Positions 19,450 to 29,942 are shown, numbered from the stretch's first letter. The stretch is DNA of 64,000 nt from an uncultured Bradyrhizobium sp. (GCF_936943645.1 NZ_CAKZJO010000057.1:124001-188000); one strand, 5' to 3'. The notes: a model not told the origin generated them from the letters alone. Numbers and translations are program-made.

Positions 19450-21870
19450 TCAGAACTTCGCCGTCGTGACGATGTAGAAGGCCCGGCCCGGAGCGACCGA
19501 CACGAAGGGCACTGCGCTGCGATACAGCGTGTCGTAGTACAGCTTGTTGGTCAGGTTCTGGGCGTAGAGCTTCATGGTCCAGTTCTTGTCGATCTTCTTC
19601 TCGACAAAGGCGTCGAAGCGCCAGTAGCTCGGCAATTCATTGCCGGTGTTGGCTGCGAACGTGCCGCCATAGACCTTCGATCGGTACACCGCCTGGCCAC
19701 CGAGCTCCCAGCCGTCGTCAAATTTGTACTTGGTCAGCAAGCTGAACGATTGGTGGGCGACGTTGGCAAGCTGCAGGCCGAGATTCGAGGCAACGCCGCT
19801 CTGCGTCACCTTGGATTGCATCAAGACGAGACCGCCGAAGATGCTCCAACGATCGGTGATCCGGCCCTCTGCTTCGATATCGATGCCCTGGATTCTGTAG
19901 GCCGCGCCCGATGTGAGCAGGCCATTGACCGTCTCGCGCGCATTGTCCTTCGTGGTCTGGAACAGCGCACCGGTCACCAGCAAGTGGCGATCGGCAAGCT
20001 CCCATTTAGTGCCCACTTCAATCGCCTTGTTGCGCTCGGGTCCGAGCAGGATAGTCGAATTGGCAGGCACGCCGCCGTAATCGGTACCGGTCGCGTCGAG
20101 CTCTGACCCGAACGGATTGGCCGAAGTTGCGTAAGCCGCATAGACGCTACCGATCGACATCGGCTTGTAGACCGCGCCGACGTTGTAGTTGACGAGGTCG
20201 CTGCTCTGCTTGAGGAACGCCGAATTGGTCGAAGAGCTCTGGCTGTAGCCGTCGTAACGGATGCCGCCATTGAGGATGACGGTGTCCTGCCAATTCGCGG
20301 TGTCCATGACGTACACGCTGCTGGTGTTGACTCCGTAGCGCGTCGGGTTCCCAACCAGCGAGGGCGTGTTGCTGAAAGGAATGTTGGTGTATTGCGGCGA
20401 GTAAAGATTGACTCCTGTGACGGCGCCATTGCTAGTCGAACCACCGCCGAACAGCTCGGACGAGAGGCCGGTGTAACGGTCGATCGAGATGTTCTCGTTC
20501 GAATATTCGACGCCGAACACCGCGGTGTGCTTGACCCCGCCGGTGTCGAGCTTGAACGTAGCCTCGTTCTGGTTGGCCCATACGTCCACGTTCTGGTACC
20601 GGCTCTGCGCGCTCGCCGTCGTGGTCCAGAGCAGCGGATTGGAGCTCGTCGTGATCGGATTCTGCGGCAACGTGCCGATATAGTTGAGCAGCGAATGCTC
20701 GCCGCGCACCTTGCTGGTCAGCGTGATGGCCTCGTTGACCTTGTACTCGATGGTACCGGTGCCGAAATCCTGCCGCGCCGTCTGGAAGTCGCGGTTGAGG
20801 AATCCATACCAGTTCTGACGCGGAATGCCGGCTGAGGTCACCGGCACGTTGCCCTGCTTGTAATAGGGCACGCCGAAATCAGGATAGCCGCTGAGGTCGG
20901 TGTGGACGTAGTTGGTCGTGATCTTGATGTCGCTGGTCGGGGTGTATTTGGTCGAGATGAAGCTACCCCAGCGATTGTCGGTGACGTAATTGCGTCCGGC
21001 GACGTTGGCGTCCTGGAACAGACCACCGGTGCGAACCGAGAAGGTGGGATCGATGACCTGGTTGACGTCGAGCGTGACGCGCTTTGTGTAGTCGGTCCCG
21101 AACTCGGTATCCATGCGCTGGAAATTGCGATCGCCGGCCTGCTTGGTGACGATGTTGATGGCGCCGCCGGCGGTGCCGCGGCCGGCATAGGAAGACGCGG
21201 GACCGCGCAGGATCTCGATCTGCTCGGTGAAGAAGTTCTCGCGGATGGACACGGCGGGATCACGGATGCCGTCGATGAACACGTCGTTGCGCGCATCGAA
21301 GCCACGGATGAAGAAACGGTCGCCGAACGCGTTGCCGCCCTCGCCCGAGCCCAGTGTCACGCCCGCGGTCGAGCGTCCGATCTCCTTCAGCGTCGTCGCG
21401 TTCTTGTCCTCAAGCACTTCCTTGCTGAGCACCGTGATGGTCTTGGGCGTGTTCAGCATCTTCTCGGGAAACTTGCCCGAGGCCTGGACGTGGTCGATCT
21501 TGTAGGGCGCGGCCGCATCGGCATAGGGATTGCCGTCCGGAGCGCCCGACGGCGTGGCCGGCGCCGCCTGCTGCGCCGCCTGCTCGCGTTGCGCGGCGCG
21601 CCGAATCGCGTTGCGGGCGCGGACCTGCTCCGGCGAGGGCTTTGATGCCGTCGGACGCGGCCGCTCGACAGGCGCGTCGACCGCGACCGGCGGCAAGTTC
21701 GACTGCTGCGCCTGCGCGCCGCTCGACACCGACGCCACCGCGATCAAGCTCGCAACTGCAGAAGCCTTCTTGCCGGAAACGCCCGCGAACTTTTCATCCA
21801 CCAGATCGAATGCTGCGACCGAACGCAACGACTTCGGTGCGACCACCTGCCCCATTACCAAACGCCCCAT
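19450..21870 (-). CDS. TonB-dependent siderophore receptor
   Basis: Outer-membrane ferric-siderophore channel, up to 806 aa. After an export signal ([16 protein letters not shown]) there is a plug domain with [42 protein letters not shown] and [22 protein letters not shown], then a 22-strand-type barrel ending in [10 protein letters not shown] (terminal aromatic). No secretin/STN signalling domain is obvious, so no sigma/anti-sigma surface signalling is expected. The N-terminal extension before the signal is long and the exact start uncertain. ICE-like elements lie 127-145 bp upstream. Confidence 0.93.
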   Translation of the reverse strand: MGRLVMGQVVAPKSLRSVAAFDLVDEKFAGVSGKKASAVASLIAVASVSSGAQAQQSNLPPVAVDAPVERPRPTASKPSPEQVRARNAIRRAAQREQAAQQAAPATPSGAPDGNPYADAAAPYKIDHVQASGKFPEKMLNTPKTITVLSKEVLEDKNATTLKEIGRSTAGVTLGSGEGGNAFGDRFFIRGFDARNDVFIDGIRDPAVSIRENFFTEQIEILRGPASSYAGRGTAGGAINIVTKQAGDRNFQRMDTEFGTDYTKRVTLDVNQVIDPTFSVRTGGLFQDANVAGRNYVTDNRWGSFISTKYTPTSDIKITTNYVHTDLSGYPDFGVPYYKQGNVPVTSAGIPRQNWYGFLNRDFQTARQDFGTGTIEYKVNEAITLTSKVRGEHSLLNYIGTLPQNPITTSSNPLLWTTTASAQSRYQNVDVWANQNEATFKLDTGGVKHTAVFGVEYSNENISIDRYTGLSSELFGGGSTSNGAVTGVNLYSPQYTNIPFSNTPSLVGNPTRYGVNTSSVYVMDTANWQDTVILNGGIRYDGYSQSSSTNSAFLKQSSDLVNYNVGAVYKPMSIGSVYAAYATSANPFGSELDATGTDYGGVPANSTILLGPERNKAIEVGTKWELADRHLLVTGALFQTTKDNARETVNGLLTSGAAYRIQGIDIEAEGRITDRWSIFGGLVLMQSKVTQSGVASNLGLQLANVAHQSFSLLTKYKFDDGWELGGQAVYRSKVYGGTFAANTGNELPSYWRFDAFVEKKIDKNWTMKLYAQNLTNKLYYDTLYRSAVPFVSVAPGRAFYIVTTAKF

Positions 21871-21996
21871 CTTTCTGTTCGCTCATTCCCTTCGGCGAAC
21901 CATGCGATGTTGGTATCGGCAGCAAAATAACGGGTCAATGCGAGCGGCTCGCAAGAACCCTTGAATCGATCCAGATCAAAACAATTCTAAACTACA

Positions 21997-22015
21997 GTTT
22001 GAAACCGTTCTAAAC
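21997..22015. promoter_or_regulatory. ICE-like iron-regulatory palindrome upstream of the receptor
   Basis: GTTTGAAACCGTTCTAAAC is a 19-bp inverted repeat with 7 of 9 arm positions paired, close to the rhizobial iron control element bound by Irr. Extra TTCTAA half-sites flank it at 21985 and 22030. Irr control is inferred. Confidence 0.6.
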
Positions 22016-22078
22016 TTAGATTGGACTCGTTCTAAGAAGCACGCCGCAAGCGATGCAATCGCAGCCTTCTGCGCAGCA

Positions 22079-22318
22079 TCAATCGCTGCTCGGTGGCTTC
22101 ATCAGCGAAAACAATTCATCGACGGTTTTCTGTGCGACGGCGCGCACGCGATCGGTCGAGTCCATGCCGGCGATGTTGACGCCGTTCACGACGGCTTTGA
22201 TCTCGTCGCGAAAGTCGGTGAGGAAGCGCAAGGGATCGCGCTGCTCGTTGGCCACGCGCGCGATCAATCCCGTGATCAGAATCTGACATGCGATCAGCTT
22301 GCCGTTCAATTCGTCCAT
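22079..22318 (-). CDS. Small helical protein of unknown function in the iron region
   Basis: A 79-aa protein, not recognised. Sequence is amphipathic helical with no signal or membrane segment (LIACQILITGLIARVANEQ, then FLTDFRDEIKAVVNGVNIAG). The start MDELNGK has AGGGAG upstream and replaces the longer track start. It is read in the same direction as the receptor operon, 208 bp upstream of it, and has its own ICE-like element 75 bp before the ATG, so an iron-responsive role is plausible. Confidence 0.7.
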   Translation of the reverse strand: MDELNGKLIACQILITGLIARVANEQRDPLRFLTDFRDEIKAVVNGVNIAGMDSTDRVRAVAQKTVDELFSLMKPPSSD

Positions 22319-22392
22319 CCTACGCTCCCTGTGTGGCGGCGCCGATATGGACGATGCGGAAATTCCTGACAACCGAAACAGCCTCCGCGCGA

Positions 22393-22409
22393 TTTAGAAC
22401 CATTCTTCA
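22393..22409. promoter_or_regulatory. ICE-like element upstream of the 79-aa gene
   Basis: TTTAGAACCATTCTTCA is an imperfect inverted repeat resembling the TTTAGAA...TTCTAAA iron control element. It lies 75-91 bp upstream of the 79-aa gene on the minus strand. It is the best ICE match I see by eye in the window. Confidence 0.6.
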
Positions 22410-22695
22410 CACCGGGCACCGGACGACGGTTCGGCGCGGCACCGGGCGGGCCGGGTTCACCGTCTGCGAGTGCCGCACGAGACTTGCGCGCCGGTCGCAT
22501 AGCCGGGAAAATGCAGCACTGCACATCGCCGCGCCACGACACTGCCCAGGCGGTGCAAAGCTTTCCAATTGTTTAGGATTCTCAACGGATAGTGCTGTTT
22601 ACACTGGAACTTGGCGTGTATTATACAAACGCGCTGGAACCCTGCGATTGCCCTATAATTCGTAAGCGAGGGCACAAGAGCCGACACGAGACAAC
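22410..22695. promoter_or_regulatory. Intergenic region with possible promoter for the RND efflux operon
   Basis: No credible gene. Locally AT-richer than its surroundings near 22560-22665. TTTACA at 22598 followed by TATTAT at 22619 (15-bp spacing) or TTATAC at 22621 (17-bp) could be a sigma-70 promoter pointing to the efflux adaptor. No clear operator palindrome and no adjacent dedicated regulator gene. Confidence 0.35.
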
Positions 22696-23865
22696 ATGAA
22701 AAAGTCCCGGCCGATCCTCTGGCTTCTGACCGTCGCGGCCGTGGCCACGGCGGGTTACTATGGGTGGCAGACATTCCGGCACGGGGCCGGCAAAGCCCAG
22801 ACCGCCCAGAAGGGCCCGACCCGCCCGGCCGCCGTGCCGGTGAGCGTTTCGCCGGTGCAGAAGGTCGACTTTCCGGTCTACCTGACCGGTCTCGGCACGG
22901 TTCAAGGTTTCAACACCGTACAAGTCCGGACCCGCGTGGACGGTCAGATCGACAAGCTCGCCTTCAGGGAGGGCCAGATCGTCCAGCAGGGCGAGCTTCT
23001 GGTCTCGATTGACCCCCGTCCCTATCAAGCGACGCTCGACCAGGCCAAGGCCAAGAAGGCGCAGGACGAGGCTAGTCTCGCCAACGCCAATCTCGAACTG
23101 CAGCGCGCCATGAAGCTCGGCGAATTCGCGACCGCACAACGGGTCGATACCCAGCGCTCGACCGTCGCCCAGCTGACCGCCCAGATCGCCGCCGACGAGG
23201 CCGCGATCGCCAACGCCCAGACCCAGCTCGACTACACGCAGGTCAAGGCGCCGATCACCGGCGTCGCGGGGCTTCGCCAGGTCGACGTCGGCAACATCGT
23301 CAACGCCTCGACACAGACCGGCATCGTGACGATCTCGCAGGTCGAGCCGATCGCCGTGATCTTCACGGCGCCGGAAGACCAGCTTCCCTATGTCAGCGAG
23401 GGCCAGAAGAGCGGCGCGCTCAAGGTGATCGCCTTCACCACCGACGGCAAGAAGACTCTGGCCGAGGGCAAGCTTGCGGTCATCAACAACCAGGTCGACA
23501 CGAGCAGCGGAACGATCCGGCTGAAAGCGGTGTTCGACAACAAGGAGCACACGCTGTGGCCGGGTCAATCGGTCTCGACGCGGCTTCTGGTGCGGACGCT
23601 GAAGGACGCGACCGTGGTTCCCGATGACGCGGTCCAGCATTCCACCAACGGCCTCTACGCCTATACCGTCAATCAGGACAACAAGGCCGAGGTCCACAAG
23701 GTCAAGGTCAGCTACGCCATCGACGGACGGTCGGTCATCGAGGAAGGCCTCAGCCCAGGGCAGCAGGTGATCGTCGGCGGTCAGTTCAAAGTCCAGCCCG
23801 GGAGCCTCGTGTCGACGGCGGTGGCAAGCTCGGATCCGGCCCAGAACAAGGTACGACAGGAATGA
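22696..23865 (+). CDS. RND efflux periplasmic adaptor (MdtA-like)
   Basis: Membrane-fusion protein of 389 aa linking an inner-membrane RND pump to an outer-membrane channel. It has an N-terminal membrane anchor (PILWLLTVAAVATAGYYGW), a lipoyl-like half (VQVRTRVDGQIDKLAFREGQ), an alpha hairpin (QAKAKKAQDEASLANANLELQRA) and the partner half LDYTQVKAPITGVAGLRQVD. Its stop overlaps the pump ATG (ATGA). No outer-membrane TolC gene is in the operon, so a TolC encoded elsewhere is expected. Confidence 0.92.
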   Translation: MKKSRPILWLLTVAAVATAGYYGWQTFRHGAGKAQTAQKGPTRPAAVPVSVSPVQKVDFPVYLTGLGTVQGFNTVQVRTRVDGQIDKLAFREGQIVQQGELLVSIDPRPYQATLDQAKAKKAQDEASLANANLELQRAMKLGEFATAQRVDTQRSTVAQLTAQIAADEAAIANAQTQLDYTQVKAPITGVAGLRQVDVGNIVNASTQTGIVTISQVEPIAVIFTAPEDQLPYVSEGQKSGALKVIAFTTDGKKTLAEGKLAVINNQVDTSSGTIRLKAVFDNKEHTLWPGQSVSTRLLVRTLKDATVVPDDAVQHSTNGLYAYTVNQDNKAEVHKVKVSYAIDGRSVIEEGLSPGQQVIVGGQFKVQPGSLVSTAVASSDPAQNKVRQE

Positions 23866-26800
23866 TCGGCGGCGGGATTTCGGCACCTTTCATCCGTTAT
23901 CCCATCGGCACGTCGCTGCTGATGGCCGGCATTCTCTTCGTCGGTCTCGTCGCCTATCCCCTGCTTCCGGTCGCACCGCTGCCGCAGGTGGATTTTCCCA
24001 CCATCCAGATCACCGCGAACCTGCCCGGCGGCAGTCCTGAAACGATGGCCTCGTCGGTGGCGCAGCCGCTCGAGCGCCAGTTCGCCCAGATTCCCGGCAT
24101 CGCGCAGATGACCTCGACGAGTTATCTGGGCACCGCTTCGGTCACCATTCAGTTCGATCTCAACCGCAGCATCGACGGTGCCGCCAACGACGTTCAGGCG
24201 GCCATCAATGCGGCCTCCGGACAGTTGCCGAAGAACCTGCCGTCGCCGCCGACCTATCGCAAGGTCAACCCCGCCGACGCACCGATCCTCATCATGTCCG
24301 CCACATCGGACACTCTGCCGCTGACCACTGTCAGTGATTCCGTCGATGCGCAACTGGCGCAGCAGATCAGCCAGATCTCCGGAGTCGCGCAGGTCATCAT
24401 CGGCGGCCAGCAGAAGCCGGCGATCCGCATCCAGATCGATCCGGCCAAGCTCGTCGCCAAGGGCCTGTCGCTGGAGGACGTGCGCAGCCAGATCGCGATC
24501 ACAACGGTCGACAGCCCCAAGGGCAATATCGACGGACCGAAGCGCGCCTACACGATCTACGCCAACGATCAGCTCACCCACTCCAAGGACTGGAACGACG
24601 TCGTCATCGCCTATCGTAACGGCGGGCCGCTGCGCATTCGCGACATCGGGCAGGCCGTCACCGGTCCGGAAGACGCCAAGCAGGCGGCCTGGGCGAACGG
24701 CAAACGCGGCGTCTTTCTGGTCGTGTTCAAGCAGCCCGGCGCCAACGTCATCGAGACAGTTGACAAGATCAAGGCCGCCCTCCCCCGCCTGGTGGCGGCG
24801 ATCCCGCCCGCCATCAAGATCGAGTTGATGAGCGACCGAACCCAGACGATCCGGGCCGCGGTCGAGGACGTCCAATTCACGCTACTCCTGACCATCTTCC
24901 TGGTGGTCATGGTGATCTTCATCTTCCTGCGCAGCTTCTGGGCGACGGTCATTCCCACGATCACGGTGCCTCTTGCGCTGCTCGGCGCTTGCTCGCTGAT
25001 GTGGGTGGCCGGCTATACGCTGGACAACCTCTCCCTGATGGCGCTGACGATCGCGGTCGGCTTCGTGGTCGATGACGCCATCGTCATGCTCGAAAACATC
25101 TCGCGCTACGTCGAGGAAGGCGAAACGCCGATGGCGGCCGCCTACAGGGGCGCGAAGGAAATCGGTTTCACCATCGTATCCATCAGCATCTCGCTGGTCG
25201 CCGTGCTCATCCCGCTGCTGCTGATGGGCGGCATCATCGGGCGCCTGTTCCGCGAGTTCGCGGTCGTGCTGGCGATGACCATCTTCGTCTCGATGATCGT
25301 CTCGCTGACGCTGACCCCGATGATGGCCTCGCGCTTCCTGCGCGCCCATGGTGAGGTCAAGCACGGCCGCTTCTATCAGTGGAGTGAAAGCGCCTTCGAC
25401 GCGATGCTGCGCGGCTACGAACATGTCCTCGACATCGCCCTGAGCTGGAAGCGCACCACGCTCCTCATCTTTTTTGCGACCCTCGCCTTGTCGGTCTATC
25501 TCTTCGTGCTGATCCCGAAGGGCTTCTTCCCGCAGCAGGACAACGGCCTGATCACCGCGACCTCCGAGGCCTCGCAGGACATTTCGTTCGCAGCCATGAA
25601 GGAGCGGCAGGAGGCACTTGCCAAGATCGTGCAGGCCGATCCCGGCGTCGCCAGTGTCGCCATGGCGATCGGCGGCAGCGGCAGAGCCGGCAACAACGGC
25701 AATCTCTTCATCACGTTGAAGCCGCGCAATCAGCGCGACGCTTCGGCACAGGAGATCATCGCGCGCCTCCGTCCCCAGCTCGACAAGGTGCCCGGCGCCC
25801 GCCTCTACATGCAGGCGTCCCAGGACGTCCGCCTCGGGGGCCGGCCGACGCGCACTCAGTTCGAATTCACGCTGCAGGACGCCAATCTGGACGAGCTCAA
25901 CGAATGGGCGCCAAAGATCCTCGCCAAGATGCAGACGCTGCCGCAGCTGCGCGACGTCGCGACCGACCAGCAGACCCAAGGCACCACCGTCCAGCTCAGG
26001 ATCAACCGCGATACCGCCTCACGCTACGGCATCCAGCCGCAGCTGATCGACGACACGTTATATGACGCCTTCGGACAGCGACAGGTCACGCAGTATTTCA
26101 CCCAGCTCAACACCTACAAGGTGATCCTGGAGATCCTGCCGGAGATGCAGGGCAACCTCGACACCCTGAACAAGCTGTACTTGAAATCGCCGCTGACCGG
26201 CGACCAGGTCCCGTTGTCGACGTTTGCGACCTGGACCACCGATCCGGTCCGTCCGCTCTCGATCAGCCATCAAGGCCAGTTCCCGGCGACCACGATCAGT
26301 TTCAACCTCGCACAAGGCGTCGCGCTCGGCCAGGCCACCGAGGCCGTGCAGAAGGCGATGGCCGATCTCGGCGCGCCGCCGACGCTGAACTCGAGCTTCC
26401 AGGGCACCGCGCAGGCGTTCCAGCAGTCGCTCGGCACCGTGCCGCTGCTGATCCTCGCCGCGCTCGTCGTGGTCTACCTGATCCTCGGCATCCTCTACGA
26501 GAGCTACATCCACCCGATCACGATTCTGTCGACGCTGCCCTCGGCCGGCGTCGGTGCGCTCGCGATCCTGATGGCGGCCGGCTTCGACTTCAGCCTCATT
26601 GCGCTGATCGGGATCATCCTTCTGATCGGCATCGTCAAGAAGAACGGCATCATGATGGTCGACTTCGCCATCGCGGCCGAACGCGACGAGCACAAGACGC
26701 CGGAGGAATCGATCCGCCAGGCCGCACTGCTGCGCTTCCGTCCGATCATGATGACAACGATGGCAGCGCTCCTCGGCGGTGTGCCCTTGATGCTCGGTCA

Positions 26801-27008
26801 CGGCACCGGCGCGGAGATCCGCCAGCCGCTCGGCTACGCCATGGTCGGCGGCCTGATCGTCAGCCAGGCGCTGACGCTGTTCACCACACCCGTCGTCTAC
26901 CTCTATCTCGACAAGCTCAACAACTGGTTCTCCACCTGGGGCCGATCGGATGACGGCGAAAGCGGCGAGCCGTCCGAGCACGGTGGCGTCAAGCAAGCCG
27001 CCGAGTAA
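23862..27008 (+). CDS. RND multidrug efflux pump (MdtB/MdtC-like)
   Basis: Proton-driven inner-membrane exporter of 1048 aa, 12 membrane segments with two large periplasmic loops. The TM4 proton-relay aspartates are in AVGFVVDDAIVMLENISRY, the N-terminal PLPQVDFPTIQITANLPG is typical, and the C-terminal RPIMMTTMAALLGGVPLMLG motif is present. Sequence style (APLPQVDFPTI) points to the MdtBC branch, although only one pump gene is here where enterobacteria have two, so it likely works as a homotrimer. Confidence 0.93.
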   Translation: MIGGGISAPFIRYPIGTSLLMAGILFVGLVAYPLLPVAPLPQVDFPTIQITANLPGGSPETMASSVAQPLERQFAQIPGIAQMTSTSYLGTASVTIQFDLNRSIDGAANDVQAAINAASGQLPKNLPSPPTYRKVNPADAPILIMSATSDTLPLTTVSDSVDAQLAQQISQISGVAQVIIGGQQKPAIRIQIDPAKLVAKGLSLEDVRSQIAITTVDSPKGNIDGPKRAYTIYANDQLTHSKDWNDVVIAYRNGGPLRIRDIGQAVTGPEDAKQAAWANGKRGVFLVVFKQPGANVIETVDKIKAALPRLVAAIPPAIKIELMSDRTQTIRAAVEDVQFTLLLTIFLVVMVIFIFLRSFWATVIPTITVPLALLGACSLMWVAGYTLDNLSLMALTIAVGFVVDDAIVMLENISRYVEEGETPMAAAYRGAKEIGFTIVSISISLVAVLIPLLLMGGIIGRLFREFAVVLAMTIFVSMIVSLTLTPMMASRFLRAHGEVKHGRFYQWSESAFDAMLRGYEHVLDIALSWKRTTLLIFFATLALSVYLFVLIPKGFFPQQDNGLITATSEASQDISFAAMKERQEALAKIVQADPGVASVAMAIGGSGRAGNNGNLFITLKPRNQRDASAQEIIARLRPQLDKVPGARLYMQASQDVRLGGRPTRTQFEFTLQDANLDELNEWAPKILAKMQTLPQLRDVATDQQTQGTTVQLRINRDTASRYGIQPQLIDDTLYDAFGQRQVTQYFTQLNTYKVILEILPEMQGNLDTLNKLYLKSPLTGDQVPLSTFATWTTDPVRPLSISHQGQFPATTISFNLAQGVALGQATEAVQKAMADLGAPPTLNSSFQGTAQAFQQSLGTVPLLILAALVVVYLILGILYESYIHPITILSTLPSAGVGALAILMAAGFDFSLIALIGIILLIGIVKKNGIMMVDFAIAAERDEHKTPEESIRQAALLRFRPIMMTTMAALLGGVPLMLGHGTGAEIRQPLGYAMVGGLIVSQALTLFTTPVVYLYLDKLNNWFSTWGRSDDGESGEPSEHGGVKQAAE

Positions 27009-27072
27009 GCTTGCACCGCGCCTCCCGCAACGCTACAGCGAGACCTCCGGTTCACGCCAACGCGGTTTCGCC

Positions 27073-27642
27073 ATGCTCATGCAATCCAGACTTGTCGCCC
27101 TCGCCGCTGCTCTCCTGTTACCCCTGGGCGCCGCGCATGCCCAGCAGGGCGCCAAGAAGAACGCCGCCCCTGCCCCGGCAGCGCAACCCGCGCCGGCCCC
27201 GACGCAGGCACAGGCTGACGGCGCGCAGGCGCACCAGCCCGGCTGGGTCGTGCGCTGCACCAGCGTGAGCCGCGATGCGCCACTCGAATGCGCGATGGAG
27301 CAGAATGCGGTGCTGACCAAGACCGGCCAGACCGTCGTCCTGATCAACATCCGGATCGCGCCCGACACCCGCACGCCGATCGCGCTCCTGCAATTGCCGC
27401 TCGGCCTCAACCTACCCGTCGGCGCCAAGCTTCAGGTCGACGAGGGCAAGACGGTCGACCTCCAGATCCAGACCTGCGAGAACCGCGGCTGCTACGCCTC
27501 GACACCGATCGCGGCGGACCTGCTCGCAGCGTTGCGGTCGGGCAAGCAGCTGAAGGTCTCCTTCCAGAACATGGCCAAGGAGACGATCGCGATCCCGATG
27601 CCACTCGGCGATTTCGCGGCGGCCTACGACAAGATCAAGTAG
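27073..27642 (+). CDS. Invasion-associated locus B (IalB) family protein
   Basis: Exported protein of 189 aa. The signal peptide is LVALAAALLLPLGAAHAQ, followed by an Ala/Pro/Gln-rich linker and the IalB-like domain WVVRCTSVSRDAPLECAMEQ with conserved cysteines and CENRGCYAS. Family members occur widely in alphaproteobacteria; outside Bartonella the function is unclear. The start at 27073 directly precedes the signal; the longer track start overlaps the pump gene. It lies 64 bp after the pump gene and may be co-transcribed. Confidence 0.87.
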   Translation: MLMQSRLVALAAALLLPLGAAHAQQGAKKNAAPAPAAQPAPAPTQAQADGAQAHQPGWVVRCTSVSRDAPLECAMEQNAVLTKTGQTVVLINIRIAPDTRTPIALLQLPLGLNLPVGAKLQVDEGKTVDLQIQTCENRGCYASTPIAADLLAALRSGKQLKVSFQNMAKETIAIPMPLGDFAAAYDKIK

Positions 27643-27653
27643 CCGGCCTCTCG

Positions 27654-29942
27654 TTACTGCCGCGCCATCTGCGCGTTGCCGACGGCTTCGCCGTCGAGCT
27701 TCTGGTCGCCATGCATGGTGACCGTGACGCGCAGAAGCCGGCCCTCGAACTCGAACGGCGCCTCGTAATGTGACACGGGGCTGCCGCGGTCGCGGCCGAT
27801 GTCGAGGCCCGACCACGAGATCAGCGTGTGGAAGCCGAGCTGGGTCTGCAGCGATCCCGCCTTCTCGCCGTCGATCAGCAACGTGTATTCACTGACGCCG
27901 GTGCGCGAGCCCTTGGCCGGCGGCTCCTTGCGCACGAGACGTTCGACATGCACGCCGAGCCGGCGCGCGCCGGAGAGCACCTTGCGATCCGATCGCACGA
28001 GCTGATGGCTGCCGCCGATGTTGAGATCGTGCACGAGATGGCCGTCCTTGACATAGAGGCTGTAGCCCGACGTCGCATCGCCGTGCGAGATCAGCACGCC
28101 GTCTGCGCTCTCTTCGTCGATCTCGACATCCGCCTCGATCGTATAGCTGCGGCTGCGCACGTCGGGCGCGACGTCGGTCGGCACATGGCCCATGCCCGCG
28201 TGGAAAACGAAACGGTGGCGCGCACCGTGGAAGCGCGCGGCATTCTCGGCAAAGCGCGGCCCGAAGCGGTCGTCGAGCGGCAGCACCTTGTGCTTCTCGG
28301 CCTCGTCCCACCACATCGCGATCATCCGGCCAAGGCGCTCCGGCTCCGTAGCCGCAAGGTCGTTGGTCTCGGAGAAGTCCGCGTCCAGATGGAACAGCTC
28401 CCATTTGTCGTTCTCGAACGGCGTCCCCGACGGATGAAAGGCGACCGCCTTCCACCCGGCGTGCCACAGACCGCGATGGCCGAACATCTCGAAATATTGC
28501 GGCGAGCCTTTGGACGGCGCCGATGCATCCGTGATCGAGCGCGCAAAGCTCTCGCCTTCGAGCGGCATCTGCGCACAGCCTGCAATCGTTCCGGGAGGCT
28601 CGATGCCGATCAGTTCGAGCAGCGTCGGCGTGAGATCGCAGGCATGGACGAATTGGTGCCGCAACTCGCCATTGGCCGCGATGCGCCTCGGCCAGTTGAT
28701 GACGAAGGGATCACGGATGCCGCCGCCATGGGTGTTCTGCTTGTAGCGCCGCAGCGGCGTGTTCGAGGCCATCGCCCAACCATGCGGGAAATTGCTGTGG
28801 GTGTCGGGGCCGCCGATGTCGTCGATGCGGGCGAGCTTCTCGGCGATCGGCTCCGGCTTGAAATTGAACGGGCCCATCGCATTGACGAAACCGAGCGGCC
28901 CGCCCTCCTGGCTCGCGCCATTGTCGGACATTACGATGATCACGGTGTTGTCGCGGATGCCGGATGTATCGAGGAATGCGACGAGGCGCGCCAGATGACG
29001 GTCGGAATGGTCGAGCATGCCGGCGAAGGCCGCCTGCAGGCGCGTGAACACGCGGCGCTCGTCGGCCGAATGCTCCTCCCAGGCCTTCACGCCGTCATTG
29101 CGCGCCGGCATCCGTGTGTCCTGCGGCACCAGACCCATCGCCTTCTGGCGCGCAAGACGCTGCTCCCGCTCGACGTCCCAGCCATTCGCAAAGGCGGCAT
29201 CATAGCTCCGGATGATCTCGGCCGGCGCCTGGTGCGGGGCGTGGCAGGCGCCCAGCGCGACCCAGGTCAGCCAGGGCACATCAGGTCGATCGGCGAGGTG
29301 ATCGCCGATGAAGCGGATCGACTGGTCGATCAGATCCTCGGTGAGATGATAGCCGTCGGCATAGGTCCCCGGCGGATCAATATGCGTGTTATCCGAGACG
29401 AGCTCTGGCGCATACTGGTCGGTCTCGGCGTCGAGGAAGCCGTAAAAGCGATCGAAGCCGCGCCCGAGCGGCCAGCCGTCGAACGGACCGGTGGCGCCGC
29501 TCTCGGTCAGCGGCGTGACGTGCCATTTGCCGATCATGTAGTTGCGATAGCCGTGCCCACGCAGCATCTCGGCCAGCGTCCCCGCCTCGCGCGCGATCTT
29601 GCCGCGATAGCCGGGGTAGCCGGAATCGAAATTGGCAAGACACCCGACGCCGACGGAATGATGGTTGCGCCCCGTAAGCAGCGCCGCGCGCGTCGTCGAG
29701 CACATTGCGGTGGTGTGGAAGCCGGAATAGCGCAGCCCTTCGGCGGCGAGCTTGTCGATGGTCGGCGTCCTGATCGCCGAGCCGTAGCAGCCGAAATCGG
29801 AGAAGCCGACGTCGTCGAACAGCACGATGAGGACGTTCGGCGCGCCCGCGGGCGGCTTCGGCGCCTCGGGCCACCAGGGCTTTGACTGCGCAACCGTCTT
29901 GCCGATGCTGCCGCCGAACGGCGTGGCGCTGCCTGCGCTCAT
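27654..29942 (-). CDS. Arylsulfatase (sulfatase family, type I)
   Basis: Hydrolyses sulfate esters. The calcium-binding aspartates are D43 and D44 (VLFDDVGFSDFG), and the formylglycine site is C81 in MCSTTRAALLTGRNHH. The usual CxPxR reads CSTTR, with Thr where Pro is standard. A C-terminal concanavalin-like domain (about 590-750) is suggested by the beta-rich tail. Length 762 aa matches the large arylsulfatase branch; no signal peptide is evident, so it may be cytoplasmic. AGGGAGGA precedes the ATG. Divergent from a TetR regulator across a perfect palindrome that probably controls it. Confidence 0.9.
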   Translation of the reverse strand: MSAGSATPFGGSIGKTVAQSKPWWPEAPKPPAGAPNVLIVLFDDVGFSDFGCYGSAIRTPTIDKLAAEGLRYSGFHTTAMCSTTRAALLTGRNHHSVGVGCLANFDSGYPGYRGKIAREAGTLAEMLRGHGYRNYMIGKWHVTPLTESGATGPFDGWPLGRGFDRFYGFLDAETDQYAPELVSDNTHIDPPGTYADGYHLTEDLIDQSIRFIGDHLADRPDVPWLTWVALGACHAPHQAPAEIIRSYDAAFANGWDVEREQRLARQKAMGLVPQDTRMPARNDGVKAWEEHSADERRVFTRLQAAFAGMLDHSDRHLARLVAFLDTSGIRDNTVIIVMSDNGASQEGGPLGFVNAMGPFNFKPEPIAEKLARIDDIGGPDTHSNFPHGWAMASNTPLRRYKQNTHGGGIRDPFVINWPRRIAANGELRHQFVHACDLTPTLLELIGIEPPGTIAGCAQMPLEGESFARSITDASAPSKGSPQYFEMFGHRGLWHAGWKAVAFHPSGTPFENDKWELFHLDADFSETNDLAATEPERLGRMIAMWWDEAEKHKVLPLDDRFGPRFAENAARFHGARHRFVFHAGMGHVPTDVAPDVRSRSYTIEADVEIDEESADGVLISHGDATSGYSLYVKDGHLVHDLNIGGSHQLVRSDRKVLSGARRLGVHVERLVRKEPPAKGSRTGVSEYTLLIDGEKAGSLQTQLGFHTLISWSGLDIGRDRGSPVSHYEAPFEFEGRLLRVTVTMHGDQKLDGEAVGNAQMARQ

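Noticed and set aside
27828-29885. 685-aa plus-strand ORF
   Set aside because: Antisense shadow of the arylsulfatase; no recognisable motifs.
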